Source: Wenyingzhuangia sp.
GTDB taxonomy: Bacteria; Bacteroidota; Bacteroidia; Flavobacteriales; Flavobacteriaceae
Length of the DNA stretch: 64,000 nucleotides
Assembly (NCBI GenBank): GCA_020628175.1
Contig: JAHDFK010000004.1
Span: 71,775-135,774, forward strand
Direction of reading: 5' to 3'
This document shows, piece after piece, positions 1 to 8,870 of this stretch. Both the position numbers and the translations under genes were made by a program. The notes below the pieces were generated by a model, which saw only the letters and a program-made list of their open reading frames with translations, did no database searches and had not been told where the DNA came from. Position 1 is the stretch's first letter, and each line of letters opens with the position of its first letter.

Positions 1-552
1 TAGTGTTTGTTTGTTAGCCGGACAAAGACGCTCTATCTTTTTTACATCATCTATAAATCCCATGTCTAACATCATATCGGCCTCATCCAAAACCAATGTT
101 TCTATATAATCTAAATTTAAAACATCTCGTTTGTGTAAATCTAACAACCTTCCTGGAGTGGCTACTAAAATATCTACACCTTTGGTTAACACATCTATTT
201 GAGGCTCCATCGACATTCCTCCGTAAACAGAAGTTGTTCTTAAGTTCGTATAAACAGCATATTTTTTAAAATTCTCTTCTATCTGTATGGCAAGCTCACG
301 TGTAGGACTTACAATTAAGGCTTTAATTTTTTTAGTCCCTTTTTTAGCTTCTTGCTTTGCAAACAATCTATCTAATATAGGTAAGGCAAATGCTGCTGTT
401 TTACCTGTTCCTGTTTGTGCACACCCAATAATATCAATGCCATCTAATATAAGAGGTATTGCTTTTTTCTGAATTGGAGTTGGACTTGTATAATTTAACT
501 CTGAAACAGCTTTTAAAACTTTAGCGTTTAAATGTAACTCTTTAAATGACAT
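1..552 (-). CDS. DEAD-box RNA helicase, N-terminal part (runs off the left edge)
   Basis: ATP-dependent RNA helicase acting in cytoplasmic RNA remodelling. The reverse-strand reading from ATG at 552 gives 184 codons with no stop before base 1, so the C-terminal half lies outside the window. Motifs appear in family order: the Q motif (YTSPTPIQKKAIP, about residues 21-33), motif I (AQTGTGKTAAF, about 45-55), motif Ia (SPTRELAIQ), motif Ib (ATPGRLLDL) and motif II (LVLDEADMMLDMGF). The SAT motif would follow just beyond the edge. An exact TAnnTTTG promoter element sits about 20 bases upstream of the ATG. The family is certain; which paralogue (RhlE-like or other) cannot be settled without the C-terminus. 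Confidence 0.95.
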   Translation of the reverse strand, partial: MSFKELHLNAKVLKAVSELNYTSPTPIQKKAIPLILDGIDIIGCAQTGTGKTAAFALPILDRLFAKQEAKKGTKKIKALIVSPTRELAIQIEENFKKYAVYTNLRTTSVYGGMSMEPQIDVLTKGVDILVATPGRLLDLHKRDVLNLDYIETLVLDEADMMLDMGFIDDVKKIERLCPANKQTL

Positions 553-1114
553 ATCTATAAATATTGAAAGTACAAAGATAACGAAAGTAACAAGCTATTA
601 AGATAAAACCCATAGGTTATGTTTTTAAACTCTTATTACCAACACAAGATTGATTTGTTAACATTTAGATAACAAAGCCACCAACCTCAACACAATAAAA
701 AACAAAAAAGATAACACCCTATAAAACAGTATCTAAATTACAAATCTGACGTTTTTAGACCTCTTAAACTATTAAAAAACCAATAAAAACACCTTTTTTA
801 TGTTAATTTTTCATTAAAAACATCTTAAAATAACGTTTTTAAAAGAACACTAACACAATAGCAACAATACTAAACATATGGTAATACACTAACTCTAAAA
901 AACCACATTAGTAACATAAACCTTTAATGTATTAACCTAAAAACAGCCTATTTCATCATATTTTCAAATAACAGAGGTTAGTTTTGAATTATATTTAATT
1001 TTAAACCCCTTAAAATATTGATAACACAATAAACTACGTATTTCGAACTCGATAATTCATTAATTTTACAATAACACTAACAACTAAATTTTGTTTCACC
1101 CCTAATACGTAAAC
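553..1114. other. 562-bp AT-rich intergenic region between divergent genes
   Basis: Apart from the helicase promoter at the left end, I see no ORF, tRNA or strong hairpin. The right end is the leader of the beta-helix gene. It carries CACTAACAA about 35 bases before the ATG, a string that also occurs in the leader of the downstream paralogue (just before 3920). Its length would allow complex regulation, but no operator is evident. Confidence 0.4.
573..580 (-). promoter_or_regulatory. -7 promoter element of the DEAD-box helicase
   Basis: The reverse strand reads TATCTTTG, an exact match to the Bacteroidota -7 consensus TAnnTTTG, 20 bases before the ATG at 552. That leaves a leader of about 15 nt. 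No convincing -33 TTTG box was seen at the usual spacing. Confidence 0.45.
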
Positions 1115-3631
1115 ATGATGAAAAAAACTACACAGAGTATTTTTACAGCTATTATTTTGTTTTTTACTTTCAGCAATTTTGCTTTTGCCAATACTATTGA
1201 TTTTGATAGCAAATACAAAAACGAAGGAAATATTGCCTTAAAAATTCAGAAAGCTATTAACGAAGCTTCAAATGGAGACGTTATTTTATTTAACAGCAGT
1301 TACTACGACTTAGGTGGTGCTGATTTAATTACCATTAACAAACCTGTAACACTTAAAGGAGCAACAACAAATGGTTTTAACACATCTTTTTATGGTGCTT
1401 CTGGTATACAAACAACATTAGGTAACACTGCAACTATAGAAATTCGATCAAATAATGTAATGTTTGTAAACATTTCAATTGTTCGAAAAAATCAAGGAGA
1501 AAGCATTTACGACATCTTAATTGATGCTAGACATACCACCTACTTAGTTGATAATCCTATTACTGTAAACCAAAAGCAATATGGTGGTTTGGTGTTTAAC
1601 AATGTTGTATTAGACGGTGGTGCTTATAGTTTTCACTCTGGAAATGGTGTACAAATGACCATGACTAATGTTTCTATGGTAAACTGGAGAAGAACTGGTT
1701 TCTGGGCAAATAGATTTGGTAGATCAGACGCAAGTCCGAAAATGATTTTTGACCACTGTTTAGTAGATACTGACGAAATTGTTGGTTTTGATGATAGAGG
1801 ATTCTCTTTTGATGCTGGAAACTCTGAATACCCTGTTATTTGGGACTTTAACAATACAACTATCAAAGATTCTAAAATTATAAATACTGGAATTGCCTTA
1901 TCTAGATGTGAAAACATGACTATTGAAGGATGTACTTTTGAAGATAAAGAAGGAGCTATTGACATCATACACATAGAAGAGTTTTCTAACAATGTAAGAG
2001 TACGTAACAATGTTTTTGATTGTAAGGTTGAGGATCCGTACAAGCGTTCTAGAATTGTACAATTAGACCGTGAATTACAAATTACTAGCAATGTTTCTTT
2101 TACAGGAAATAGAATTGTTGGGCAATACAATTTCTTTATCTCATCGTATGCTCCTAACAATATCACCATCACTGGAAACGATTTTACAGCTGCTTCTGCC
2201 GCAAACCCTAACTCTATTAATTTAGCTTATTATGAATCTAGAGATAGAGAACCTATCAATCATGAATTAGTTTCAAATAACATAACAATTAAAAACAACC
2301 CTGGTTTAGGTTACGATGCTAACAATGGTTTCACAGCTTATTTTCCTAAAAGTAACGCAGTATATACGGTAGAGGGATATACAAGTGCTCAAAAAAATAT
2401 TACATTACACAACAACCCACCTGCTTCTGTAGCCAATGGTATTTACGAAATAACAAATAAAGATAATGGACAAAAATTAGCTGCTTCAAGCAATGGTTTT
2501 GGTGTGGTTACATCAACAACTTCTAACGAAAACTCGCAATGGAAAGTTACATTTGTACCACCATACTCTTACACACTACAAAATGTAGCTACTGGTAGAT
2601 ATATGGAAACGCACTTAGGATATACTGAATTTGATATCATTAACAACCAACCTCAAAACATACGTCCATTTTTAAATGATGTCCCTACAAATGGAACAAA
2701 ACCTTTCTGGGCTATTTTAGATGTTGGGAATGGAAACTTTGAAATTTTTCCAGGTGGAAACGAAAGACAATCAGCATTTTCATCTGATGGATCTTCTACT
2801 AAATTAGTCTTTACTATTTCTATAGACAGTAAAGGTGCAAGAACAAACATTCCTTTAACAAACAAAGTAAAATGGTCATTTAAAAAAATAGGAAACACTA
2901 CAAACGATACAACAGAAGCAACAAGCGATTCAGCTCCTATTGGAAGTACCATAGCACTACGTAAAACAGGTGGAGACAAAAAATACATTTCTGCAGTAAC
3001 AGAATTAGGACAAGATTTGTATGCAAACCAAGATCAAGTATTTGGAGACAGACAAAAATTTAAAGTTGAAGCGCACCCTTCTGGTAACGGTATTGCATTA
3101 AAATCAATAGCCTCTAACAAATATTTGCAAATTATAAATGGTAACAATAATGCTATTGTAGATGCCAATGCGAACAACTCTTTAACTAACAATACGTTAT
3201 TCAAATGGACATCTTTAGGAGCTAATAAAGTAGCGTTAAAAAGTTTAAGCAGCAATTTATGGTTACAAGCTCCTCACAACTCAAATCTTACGCCTTTATT
3301 TGTAAAAGGACAAGCTGCAAAAAGCTGGGAAACTTTTGAGTTTTCTGTTATAGCAAACACAACTAACACTAATAAACATAGAGAAATAAGTTCAGGTAAT
3401 TTTTCTAACAACTATAACAGTTTTTCTTTATCTCCTTCAGTTACCAATAACAATACTACTGTTACCATTCAAAGTAACACTCCAGTAAAAACAATTGTAG
3501 TATATAATATGTTTGGTCAAGTTGTTTTAAAATCCCAATCTAACAATTCTTTTAAAACTGATAGACTTACCTCTGGAATGTATTTGGTACAAGTAAACGG
3601 TTCTAAAACAAAAAAATTAATTATCAACTAA
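1115..3631 (+). CDS. Secreted right-handed beta-helix protein with beta-trefoil domains and T9SS sorting domain
   Basis: 838 aa, probably exported and then secreted or surface-anchored by the type IX system. Residues 1-25 form a Sec signal peptide ending FAFA. Residues 30-430 are Asn-rich and repetitive with runs such as NVRVRNNVFDC and NITITGNDF, as in pectate-lyase-like parallel beta-helices (polysaccharide lyases, GH28, GH82). Two beta-trefoil-like (ricin/fascin-type) segments follow: about 437-600 (NGIYEITNKDNGQKLAA) and about 606-745 (IALRKTGGDKKYISAV). The last 75 residues are a type A T9SS sorting domain (MFGQVV..., TSGMYLVQV, KKLIIN). The next gene is a close paralogue. A role on algal polysaccharide is inferred; I could not assign a CAZy family or place catalytic residues. 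Confidence 0.8.
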   Translation: MMKKTTQSIFTAIILFFTFSNFAFANTIDFDSKYKNEGNIALKIQKAINEASNGDVILFNSSYYDLGGADLITINKPVTLKGATTNGFNTSFYGASGIQTTLGNTATIEIRSNNVMFVNISIVRKNQGESIYDILIDARHTTYLVDNPITVNQKQYGGLVFNNVVLDGGAYSFHSGNGVQMTMTNVSMVNWRRTGFWANRFGRSDASPKMIFDHCLVDTDEIVGFDDRGFSFDAGNSEYPVIWDFNNTTIKDSKIINTGIALSRCENMTIEGCTFEDKEGAIDIIHIEEFSNNVRVRNNVFDCKVEDPYKRSRIVQLDRELQITSNVSFTGNRIVGQYNFFISSYAPNNITITGNDFTAASAANPNSINLAYYESRDREPINHELVSNNITIKNNPGLGYDANNGFTAYFPKSNAVYTVEGYTSAQKNITLHNNPPASVANGIYEITNKDNGQKLAASSNGFGVVTSTTSNENSQWKVTFVPPYSYTLQNVATGRYMETHLGYTEFDIINNQPQNIRPFLNDVPTNGTKPFWAILDVGNGNFEIFPGGNERQSAFSSDGSSTKLVFTISIDSKGARTNIPLTNKVKWSFKKIGNTTNDTTEATSDSAPIGSTIALRKTGGDKKYISAVTELGQDLYANQDQVFGDRQKFKVEAHPSGNGIALKSIASNKYLQIINGNNNAIVDANANNSLTNNTLFKWTSLGANKVALKSLSSNLWLQAPHNSNLTPLFVKGQAAKSWETFEFSVIANTTNTNKHREISSGNFSNNYNSFSLSPSVTNNNTTVTIQSNTPVKTIVVYNMFGQVVLKSQSNNSFKTDRLTSGMYLVQVNGSKTKKLIIN

Positions 3632-3655
3632 TTTTTAAAGCATTTCTAAAAGTAT

Positions 3656-3685
3656 ATAAAGGCTACCTAGATAGGTAGCCTTTAT
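3656..3685 (+). terminator. Intrinsic terminator after the first beta-helix gene
   Basis: A perfect 13-bp stem (ATAAAGGCTACCT paired with AGGTAGCCTTTAT) closes an AGAT loop 25 bases after the stop codon. It separates the two paralogues into different transcription units. Confidence 0.85.
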
Positions 3686-3966
3686 TGTTGTTTTCTATTT
3701 TACAAAAGTCAAAATACTGTTTTACAAACACTTAACTAACATACTATAACAAAAAACACAAACCAACAAACGAGGTTTTCTTTTACAGCATTGATAAACA
3801 AATATTAATTTTAATACAAATAATTCAAAAAAATAACTAAAAAAATTAATAATCCTCAATAAAAACCCTTATTAATACATTATTTTTAATTAATTTAACT
3901 GCACACTAACAAATTAATAAATAATTAAAAATGAGTAAACTCAAATCTTTACCCCCTACGAAGAAA

Positions 3967-6495
3967 ATGTTAAAAAAAGTAATCGCTTTTTTTACAATCG
4001 CCTTTCTTTCATCCTTAACAATCACTGCCGCAAACATCAATTTTAATTCCAGATACGGAAATAATGGAGATGTTGCTGGTAAAATTCAAAGAGCAATTAA
4101 CGAAGCCTCAAATGGTGATGTTATTATATTTAATAGTAGCTATTACGATTTAGGAGGAACGGAATTAATTACAATCAACAAACCGATTACACTACAAGGA
4201 GCCAATCCTAATGGTTTTAATGCCAACTTTTTTGGAGCTTCGGGTATACAAACAACACTTGGAAACACAGCAACTATTGCTATCCGATCTAACAATGTTA
4301 GATTTAGAAACATCTCTATTGTGAGAAAAAATCAAGGAGAAGGTGTTTTTGATATTTTAATTGATGCCCGTCACACTACTTACCTAGCAGACAACCCAAT
4401 AGCTGTAAACCAACAAACATACAACGGAATTTCTTTAAACAATGTTGTATTAGATGGTGGAGCTTACTGTTTTCATTCTGGTAATGGAGTAGGTATTGCA
4501 ATGAACAATGTGTCTATGGTTAACTGGAGAAGAACAGGTTTCTGGGCCAATAGATTTGGACGATCTAACGCAACTCCTAAAATGGAATTTGACCACTGTT
4601 TGATTGATACTGACGATATTGTTGGTTTTGACGACAGAGCTTTTTCTTTTGATGCTGGAAACAATGAATACCCTGTAATATGGGATTTTAACAACACTAC
4701 AATTAAAGATACTCGAATAGAAAACTCTGGTATTGCTTTATCTCGTTGTGAAAACGTAACAATTGAAGGGTGTACATTTTTTGACAACGAAGGAGCTATT
4801 GATATTTTACATATCGAAGAGTTTTCGAACAATGTAAGAGTAAACGGAAATGTGTTTGACTGTCAGGTAGTAGATCCTAACAGAAGAAGTAGAATTGTAC
4901 AATTAGACCGTGAATTACAAATTACAAGCGATGTAGAATTTACAAACAACCGTATTGTTGGTAACTACAACTTCTTTATATCTGCGTATGCACCTAATAA
5001 CATTACAATTACTGGTAACGATTTTACAGCTGCTAGTGCCGCAAACCCTAACTCTATTAATTTAGCTTTTTACGAGTCGAGAGATAGAGAACCTATTGAT
5101 AATGAATTTGTATCGAATGACATTACAATTAGAAACAATCCAGGATTAGGAAATGCAGCAAACAACGGGTTTACAGGTCATTTTCCTATTAACAATGCTC
5201 GTTTTACCGTACAAGGTTACACAAACGCTCAAAAAAACATCTCAAGATTCAATCCACCACCAGCAGTAATTGCTAACGGTACCTACGAAATAGTAAGTAG
5301 AGCGAATGGTAACAAGCTAGCTGCTAACAGTAGTGGTTTTGGTGTTATTGCTACAAGTACATCAAATGCAAATTCGCAATGGAGAGTTACTTTTAGACCA
5401 CCTTATTCGTATCATTTACAAAATGTAGGTACTGGAAGATATTTAGAAACACATTTAGGATATACTGAGTTCGATATTATTAACAATCAACCTCAAAACA
5501 TAAGCCCATTTTTAAACAATGTACCTAATGGAGCTGCAAAACCTTTTTGGGCAATTTTAAATGTTGGAAATAGCAATTTCGAAATATTCCCAGGAGGTAA
5601 CGAGCGTCAATCTGCCTTATCGGTTAATGGAAGTGCTCCTAAATTTATTTTCACAATATCTATAGACAACCAAGGACGTAGAACCAATGTACCTCTAACA
5701 GATGCTGTACGTTGGATGATAAGACCTGTAGGAGCAACAACAACTCCTCCTCCAACTACAACACCAAGTAATGGTAGTGCTCCAATTGGAAGTGTTATTT
5801 CTTTACGTAAGTCTGGTGGTGATAGAAGATTTGTTTCTGCTGTTGCAGAATTAGGAAACGATTTGTACGCAAATCAACCCCAAGCTTTTGGAAATAGACA
5901 ATATTTTAGAGTAGAAGCGCATAGCTCTGGAAACGGAATTGCTTTGAAAAATCTTTCATCCAATAAATATATTAGAATTATTGGAACAAACAACGCTGGA
6001 GCTATTGTAGATGCTTTAGGAGGTACAGGTGGATGGACTCGATTTGAATGGAGATCTTTAGGAGGTAATAGAGTTGCCTTTAAAAGTTTAGCAAATAACC
6101 TATGGTTGCAAGCTCCACACAATGCAGATTTCACACCTTTATTTATTAGAGGAGCTGAAGCAAGATCTTGGGAAACTTTTGAATACCAAGTTATCAGTAA
6201 TATTTCTAGCGCTAATAAACTAGAAGAAGCAACAGATTTAGAATTTGAAAATATTGAATTTGATTTTAACATTAGCCCTACAGTTGCCCAAAGTGGAGAT
6301 GTGGTTGAAATTACAACACAAGGAAAAAGCAGTTCTAATGCTAACGATATAAAAATATTTAATGTAAACGGACAATTATTAATAAACACGAAACTAACAG
6401 GTACCTCTACGCAAGTAAACACTAACAAACTAACTTCTGGTATTTATTTAGTTCGAGTAAATAATGAGAAGTCCAAGAAGTTAATTATAAAGTAG
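3967..6495 (+). CDS. Second secreted beta-helix / beta-trefoil T9SS protein, tandem paralogue
   Basis: 843 aa from ATG 3967, with the same architecture as the preceding gene: signal peptide (MLKKVIAFFTIAFLSSLTI), beta-helix to about residue 425, a ricin-like segment, a Pro/Thr linker (TTTPPPTTTP), a fascin-like segment, and a type A T9SS domain ending SGIYLVRV...KKLIIK. The two proteins align almost without gaps through the helix and share long identical stretches, for example around WRRTGFWANRFGRS. The ORF can also start at ATG 3931, adding MSKLKSLPPTKK. I prefer 3967 because it matches the paralogue's signal peptide and gives a normal short n-region. Upstream of each ATG lies a similar C-rich stretch (ACCCCTA or ACCCCCTA), which supports homologous leaders. 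The substrate is unknown. Confidence 0.8.
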   Translation: MLKKVIAFFTIAFLSSLTITAANINFNSRYGNNGDVAGKIQRAINEASNGDVIIFNSSYYDLGGTELITINKPITLQGANPNGFNANFFGASGIQTTLGNTATIAIRSNNVRFRNISIVRKNQGEGVFDILIDARHTTYLADNPIAVNQQTYNGISLNNVVLDGGAYCFHSGNGVGIAMNNVSMVNWRRTGFWANRFGRSNATPKMEFDHCLIDTDDIVGFDDRAFSFDAGNNEYPVIWDFNNTTIKDTRIENSGIALSRCENVTIEGCTFFDNEGAIDILHIEEFSNNVRVNGNVFDCQVVDPNRRSRIVQLDRELQITSDVEFTNNRIVGNYNFFISAYAPNNITITGNDFTAASAANPNSINLAFYESRDREPIDNEFVSNDITIRNNPGLGNAANNGFTGHFPINNARFTVQGYTNAQKNISRFNPPPAVIANGTYEIVSRANGNKLAANSSGFGVIATSTSNANSQWRVTFRPPYSYHLQNVGTGRYLETHLGYTEFDIINNQPQNISPFLNNVPNGAAKPFWAILNVGNSNFEIFPGGNERQSALSVNGSAPKFIFTISIDNQGRRTNVPLTDAVRWMIRPVGATTTPPPTTTPSNGSAPIGSVISLRKSGGDRRFVSAVAELGNDLYANQPQAFGNRQYFRVEAHSSGNGIALKNLSSNKYIRIIGTNNAGAIVDALGGTGGWTRFEWRSLGGNRVAFKSLANNLWLQAPHNADFTPLFIRGAEARSWETFEYQVISNISSANKLEEATDLEFENIEFDFNISPTVAQSGDVVEITTQGKSSSNANDIKIFNVNGQLLINTKLTGTSTQVNTNKLTSGIYLVRVNNEKSKKLIIK

Positions 6496-6523
6496 ACCCC
6501 TATACTTTGTACTTAACAAAAGT

Positions 6524-6553
6524 AACCCCAACTTATTTAATTAAGTTGGGGTT
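6524..6553. terminator. Bidirectional terminator between convergent genes
   Basis: An 11-bp perfect stem AACCCCAACTT / AAGTTGGGGTT with an 8-base loop and T-rich flanks. It lies between the second beta-helix gene and the convergent DsbA-like gene, and can serve both. Confidence 0.85.
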
Positions 6554-6581
6554 TTCTATTTTTAAAATAAGTGTTCTACTA

Positions 6582-7325
6582 CTATTCTAACTCTAAACTT
6601 AAAAATTGTTGCAACCTATTTTCTAAGTCATTTGCTTTTGCAAAACCATTACTTAAAAAGGCTCTTTTCACTCCTTCTTGCACCACTAGAGTTGGCATAC
6701 CGCTAATTTTATTTTGCGTAAAGTTTTCGTAATCTTTAGCAACCAATTCTAAATATTTTTCTTCTTTAGCATGAGCTTTAAAAACGTCAAAATCAAAATC
6801 AATCTCTTTTAAATACCTTTCATAAACATTCACATCTTCTACATTTACACCATCTCTATATACAGCAGTTAAAAGTAAATTGGCAAATTTTAAAGCCTCT
6901 TTAGGTTTGTTTTCTTTTACAACACACATAGCTACTGCGGTAGGTAGCGAATTTAACATTACATCTCCTTCTCCAAACAGTTTCTCTAAAAAAGCCTCTC
7001 CAAACTTTACACCAGATACTTCTTCGACACTTTTATAAGCACCTTGTTTTATATAAGGAGCCACATCATTAATAAGCCCTACTCTGTCCCCTGTAAACAA
7101 TCCTCCATTTACAATTTCAAACTCTATTTCTGGATGTTTTTCTACAAACTGATGAAACTCGTTTTTAAACCCATAACACCAACCGCAAAGTGCATCGTAG
7201 TAATAGGTTATTTTAATTGTATCTGTTTTTGTATTTGTGTTTTTAATTTCATTTTTTGTCGTTAAATCAGTATCACATGAACCCGATACGATATCACAAC
7301 TTTGATCCTTAGAAGTAGTACTCAT
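6582..7325 (-). CDS. DsbA-family thioredoxin-fold protein (CGWC)
   Basis: 247 aa. The redox motif CGWC lies at residues 47-50 in YYYDALCGWCYGF, and a cis-Pro loop (SGMPTLVV) near residue 210, with the DsbA-type helical insertion between them. This marks a FrnE/DsbA-like thiol oxidoreductase. There is no signal peptide, so it is probably cytoplasmic. A 40-residue N-terminal extension carries two further cysteines (10 and 17) and is rich in Thr, Asn and Lys; its role is unclear. Starting downstream would lose nothing of the fold, but no other ATG precedes the CGWC. A FrnE-like pseudogene sits at the other end of the window (62308-62977). Confidence 0.85.
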   Translation of the reverse strand: MSTTSKDQSCDIVSGSCDTDLTTKNEIKNTNTKTDTIKITYYYDALCGWCYGFKNEFHQFVEKHPEIEFEIVNGGLFTGDRVGLINDVAPYIKQGAYKSVEEVSGVKFGEAFLEKLFGEGDVMLNSLPTAVAMCVVKENKPKEALKFANLLLTAVYRDGVNVEDVNVYERYLKEIDFDFDVFKAHAKEEKYLELVAKDYENFTQNKISGMPTLVVQEGVKRAFLSNGFAKANDLENRLQQFLSLELE

Positions 7326-7343
7326 ATTATTTTATTTTTATCA

Positions 7344-7370
7344 ATTATGAAAATAGTATAACTTCATAAT
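7344..7370. promoter_or_regulatory. Inverted repeat upstream of the DsbA-like gene
   Basis: ATTATGAA (7344-7351) and TTCATAAT (7363-7370) form an 8-bp inverted repeat with an 11-base gap, 19 bases upstream of the DsbA-like ATG. The spacing suits a dimeric regulator, but the half-sites are AT-rich and could be chance. Confidence 0.25.
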
Positions 7371-7402
7371 TTAACATTTAAACTTTTTATTTTGTAAGAA
7401 TA

Positions 7403-8866
7403 CTAAATACCATCTATAAAATTCTCAAAAGTATCTTTAAAACTATACCCTTCTGCTATTTCTTCTTTGGCTATTTTTTTATGCTCTACCAACGACCATA
7501 AGACAAATTCTTTAAAAAAGTTGATATCCTCTGTTGCAATGTCTGGTTGATATTTTAAAATAAGACTTGTTAAAGGCTCAATATAGCTTAACTGTTGTTC
7601 GTATTCAGCGTTTGTCAAATCATTCGACAACTCAAAATTTGTTCCGGCAGCAAACCAATCAATAACGGAATCATAAGGCGTTTCTGCATTTTTACGAACT
7701 AACTTATCTATGGCTGGGAAATACTCTGGAAATAATGATTTTACAGCCTCATGTATCAAACTTTCTGCTACAAAAGCAGCTCCTTCTTGCTCTCCTTCAT
7801 ACACCAACTCCACTTTACCATTAATCGCTGGTATTACTCCCATAAAATCGCTCAAACGAATCGTGGTATGTACATCTTTAGAGGCTAACATTCTTAGCTC
7901 TGCCGTACTCATTAAACTCTCGAAAGCTGAGATACTTAAACGAGCACTCACCCCACTTTTAACATCTACATAAGGACTCTTTCGAGCTTCAAAACCAATT
8001 TGCTCTAATAAATCTTTTACAATCTCTGGTACATGTACAGCTTCGGCCTGCTCTTTTTCTAACTTAGCTTCTTGTTGGGTAATTGTTTTTGCTATATCAA
8101 TAGACTCAGGATAATGGGTTAAAATCTGAGAACCAATCCTATCTTTTAAAGGCGTAATAATACTTCCTCTATTGGTATAATCTTCTGGATTTGCTGTAAA
8201 CACAAATTGCATATCCAAATCGAACCTCAACTTAAATCCTCGTATTTGTATATCTCCTTCTTGTAAAATATTAAATAAAGCTACCTGAATTCTTGCTTGT
8301 AAATCTGGCAATTCATTAATTACAAAAATAGAACGATTGGCACGCGGAATCATTCCATAGTGAATTACACGATCATCTGCATACGATAATTTTAAATTGG
8401 CTGCTTTGATAGGGTCAATATCTCCAATAATATCTGCCACAGTAACATCGGGAGTTGCTAGTTTTTCGGCAAATCTTTCAGATTTATGCAACCAAATAAT
8501 AGGTGTCTCCTCTCCTTTTTCGGCAATTAATTCTTGTGCATATCTCGAAATTGGACGCAAGGGGTCATCATTAATTTCTGAACCTTGTACCACCGGTATA
8601 TATTCGTCTAATAAATGTACCATTTGACGTGCCAACCTTGTTTTGGCTTGTCCTCTTAACCCTAATAAATTGATGTTATGTTTTGATAAAATAGCGCGCT
8701 CTAATTGCGGAATTACCGTATTCTCGTAACCATGTACCCCTGTAAAAGGCACCAAACCTTCTTTTTTTAGGGTTATTAAATTAGTTCTTAATTCTTCTTT
8801 TATTGATTTATAAGTGTAGCCTGCCGCTTTTAAAGCGCCTAATGTTTTTATATCTGTATAACTCAT
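7403..8866 (-). CDS. MoxR / Mg-chelatase-like AAA+ ATPase
   Basis: 487 aa. The P-loop is GLRGQAKT (a GxxGxAKT variant typical of chelatase-like AAA+ proteins), followed by a Walker B-like IFVINELPDL and a sensor region (FVFTANPEDY). MoxR/chelatase ATPases act with VWA proteins to remodel or metallate targets, and the adjacent upstream gene encodes such a VWA protein. I chose ATG 8866, giving MSYTDIKTL. It lies 4 bases after the VWA stop and has AAAGGA about 8 bases upstream, one of few Shine-Dalgarno-like sites in the window. The longer reading would need a TTG at 8914 and a 44-base overlap. The client is unknown. Confidence 0.9.
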   Translation of the reverse strand: MSYTDIKTLGALKAAGYTYKSIKEELRTNLITLKKEGLVPFTGVHGYENTVIPQLERAILSKHNINLLGLRGQAKTRLARQMVHLLDEYIPVVQGSEINDDPLRPISRYAQELIAEKGEETPIIWLHKSERFAEKLATPDVTVADIIGDIDPIKAANLKLSYADDRVIHYGMIPRANRSIFVINELPDLQARIQVALFNILQEGDIQIRGFKLRFDLDMQFVFTANPEDYTNRGSIITPLKDRIGSQILTHYPESIDIAKTITQQEAKLEKEQAEAVHVPEIVKDLLEQIGFEARKSPYVDVKSGVSARLSISAFESLMSTAELRMLASKDVHTTIRLSDFMGVIPAINGKVELVYEGEQEGAAFVAESLIHEAVKSLFPEYFPAIDKLVRKNAETPYDSVIDWFAAGTNFELSNDLTNAEYEQQLSYIEPLTSLILKYQPDIATEDINFFKEFVLWSLVEHKKIAKEEIAEGYSFKDTFENFIDGI

Positions 8867-8870
8867 AATA

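Noticed and set aside
1633..2172. Long reverse-strand ORFs inside the beta-helix, uvrA, fadN and other genes
   Set aside because: Shadow frames of clearly coding sequence on the opposite strand, with no leader or family resemblance.
3931..3966. Longer start for the second beta-helix protein
   Set aside because: It adds 12 residues before a complete signal peptide; the paralogue aligns from 3967. The longer form cannot be fully excluded.
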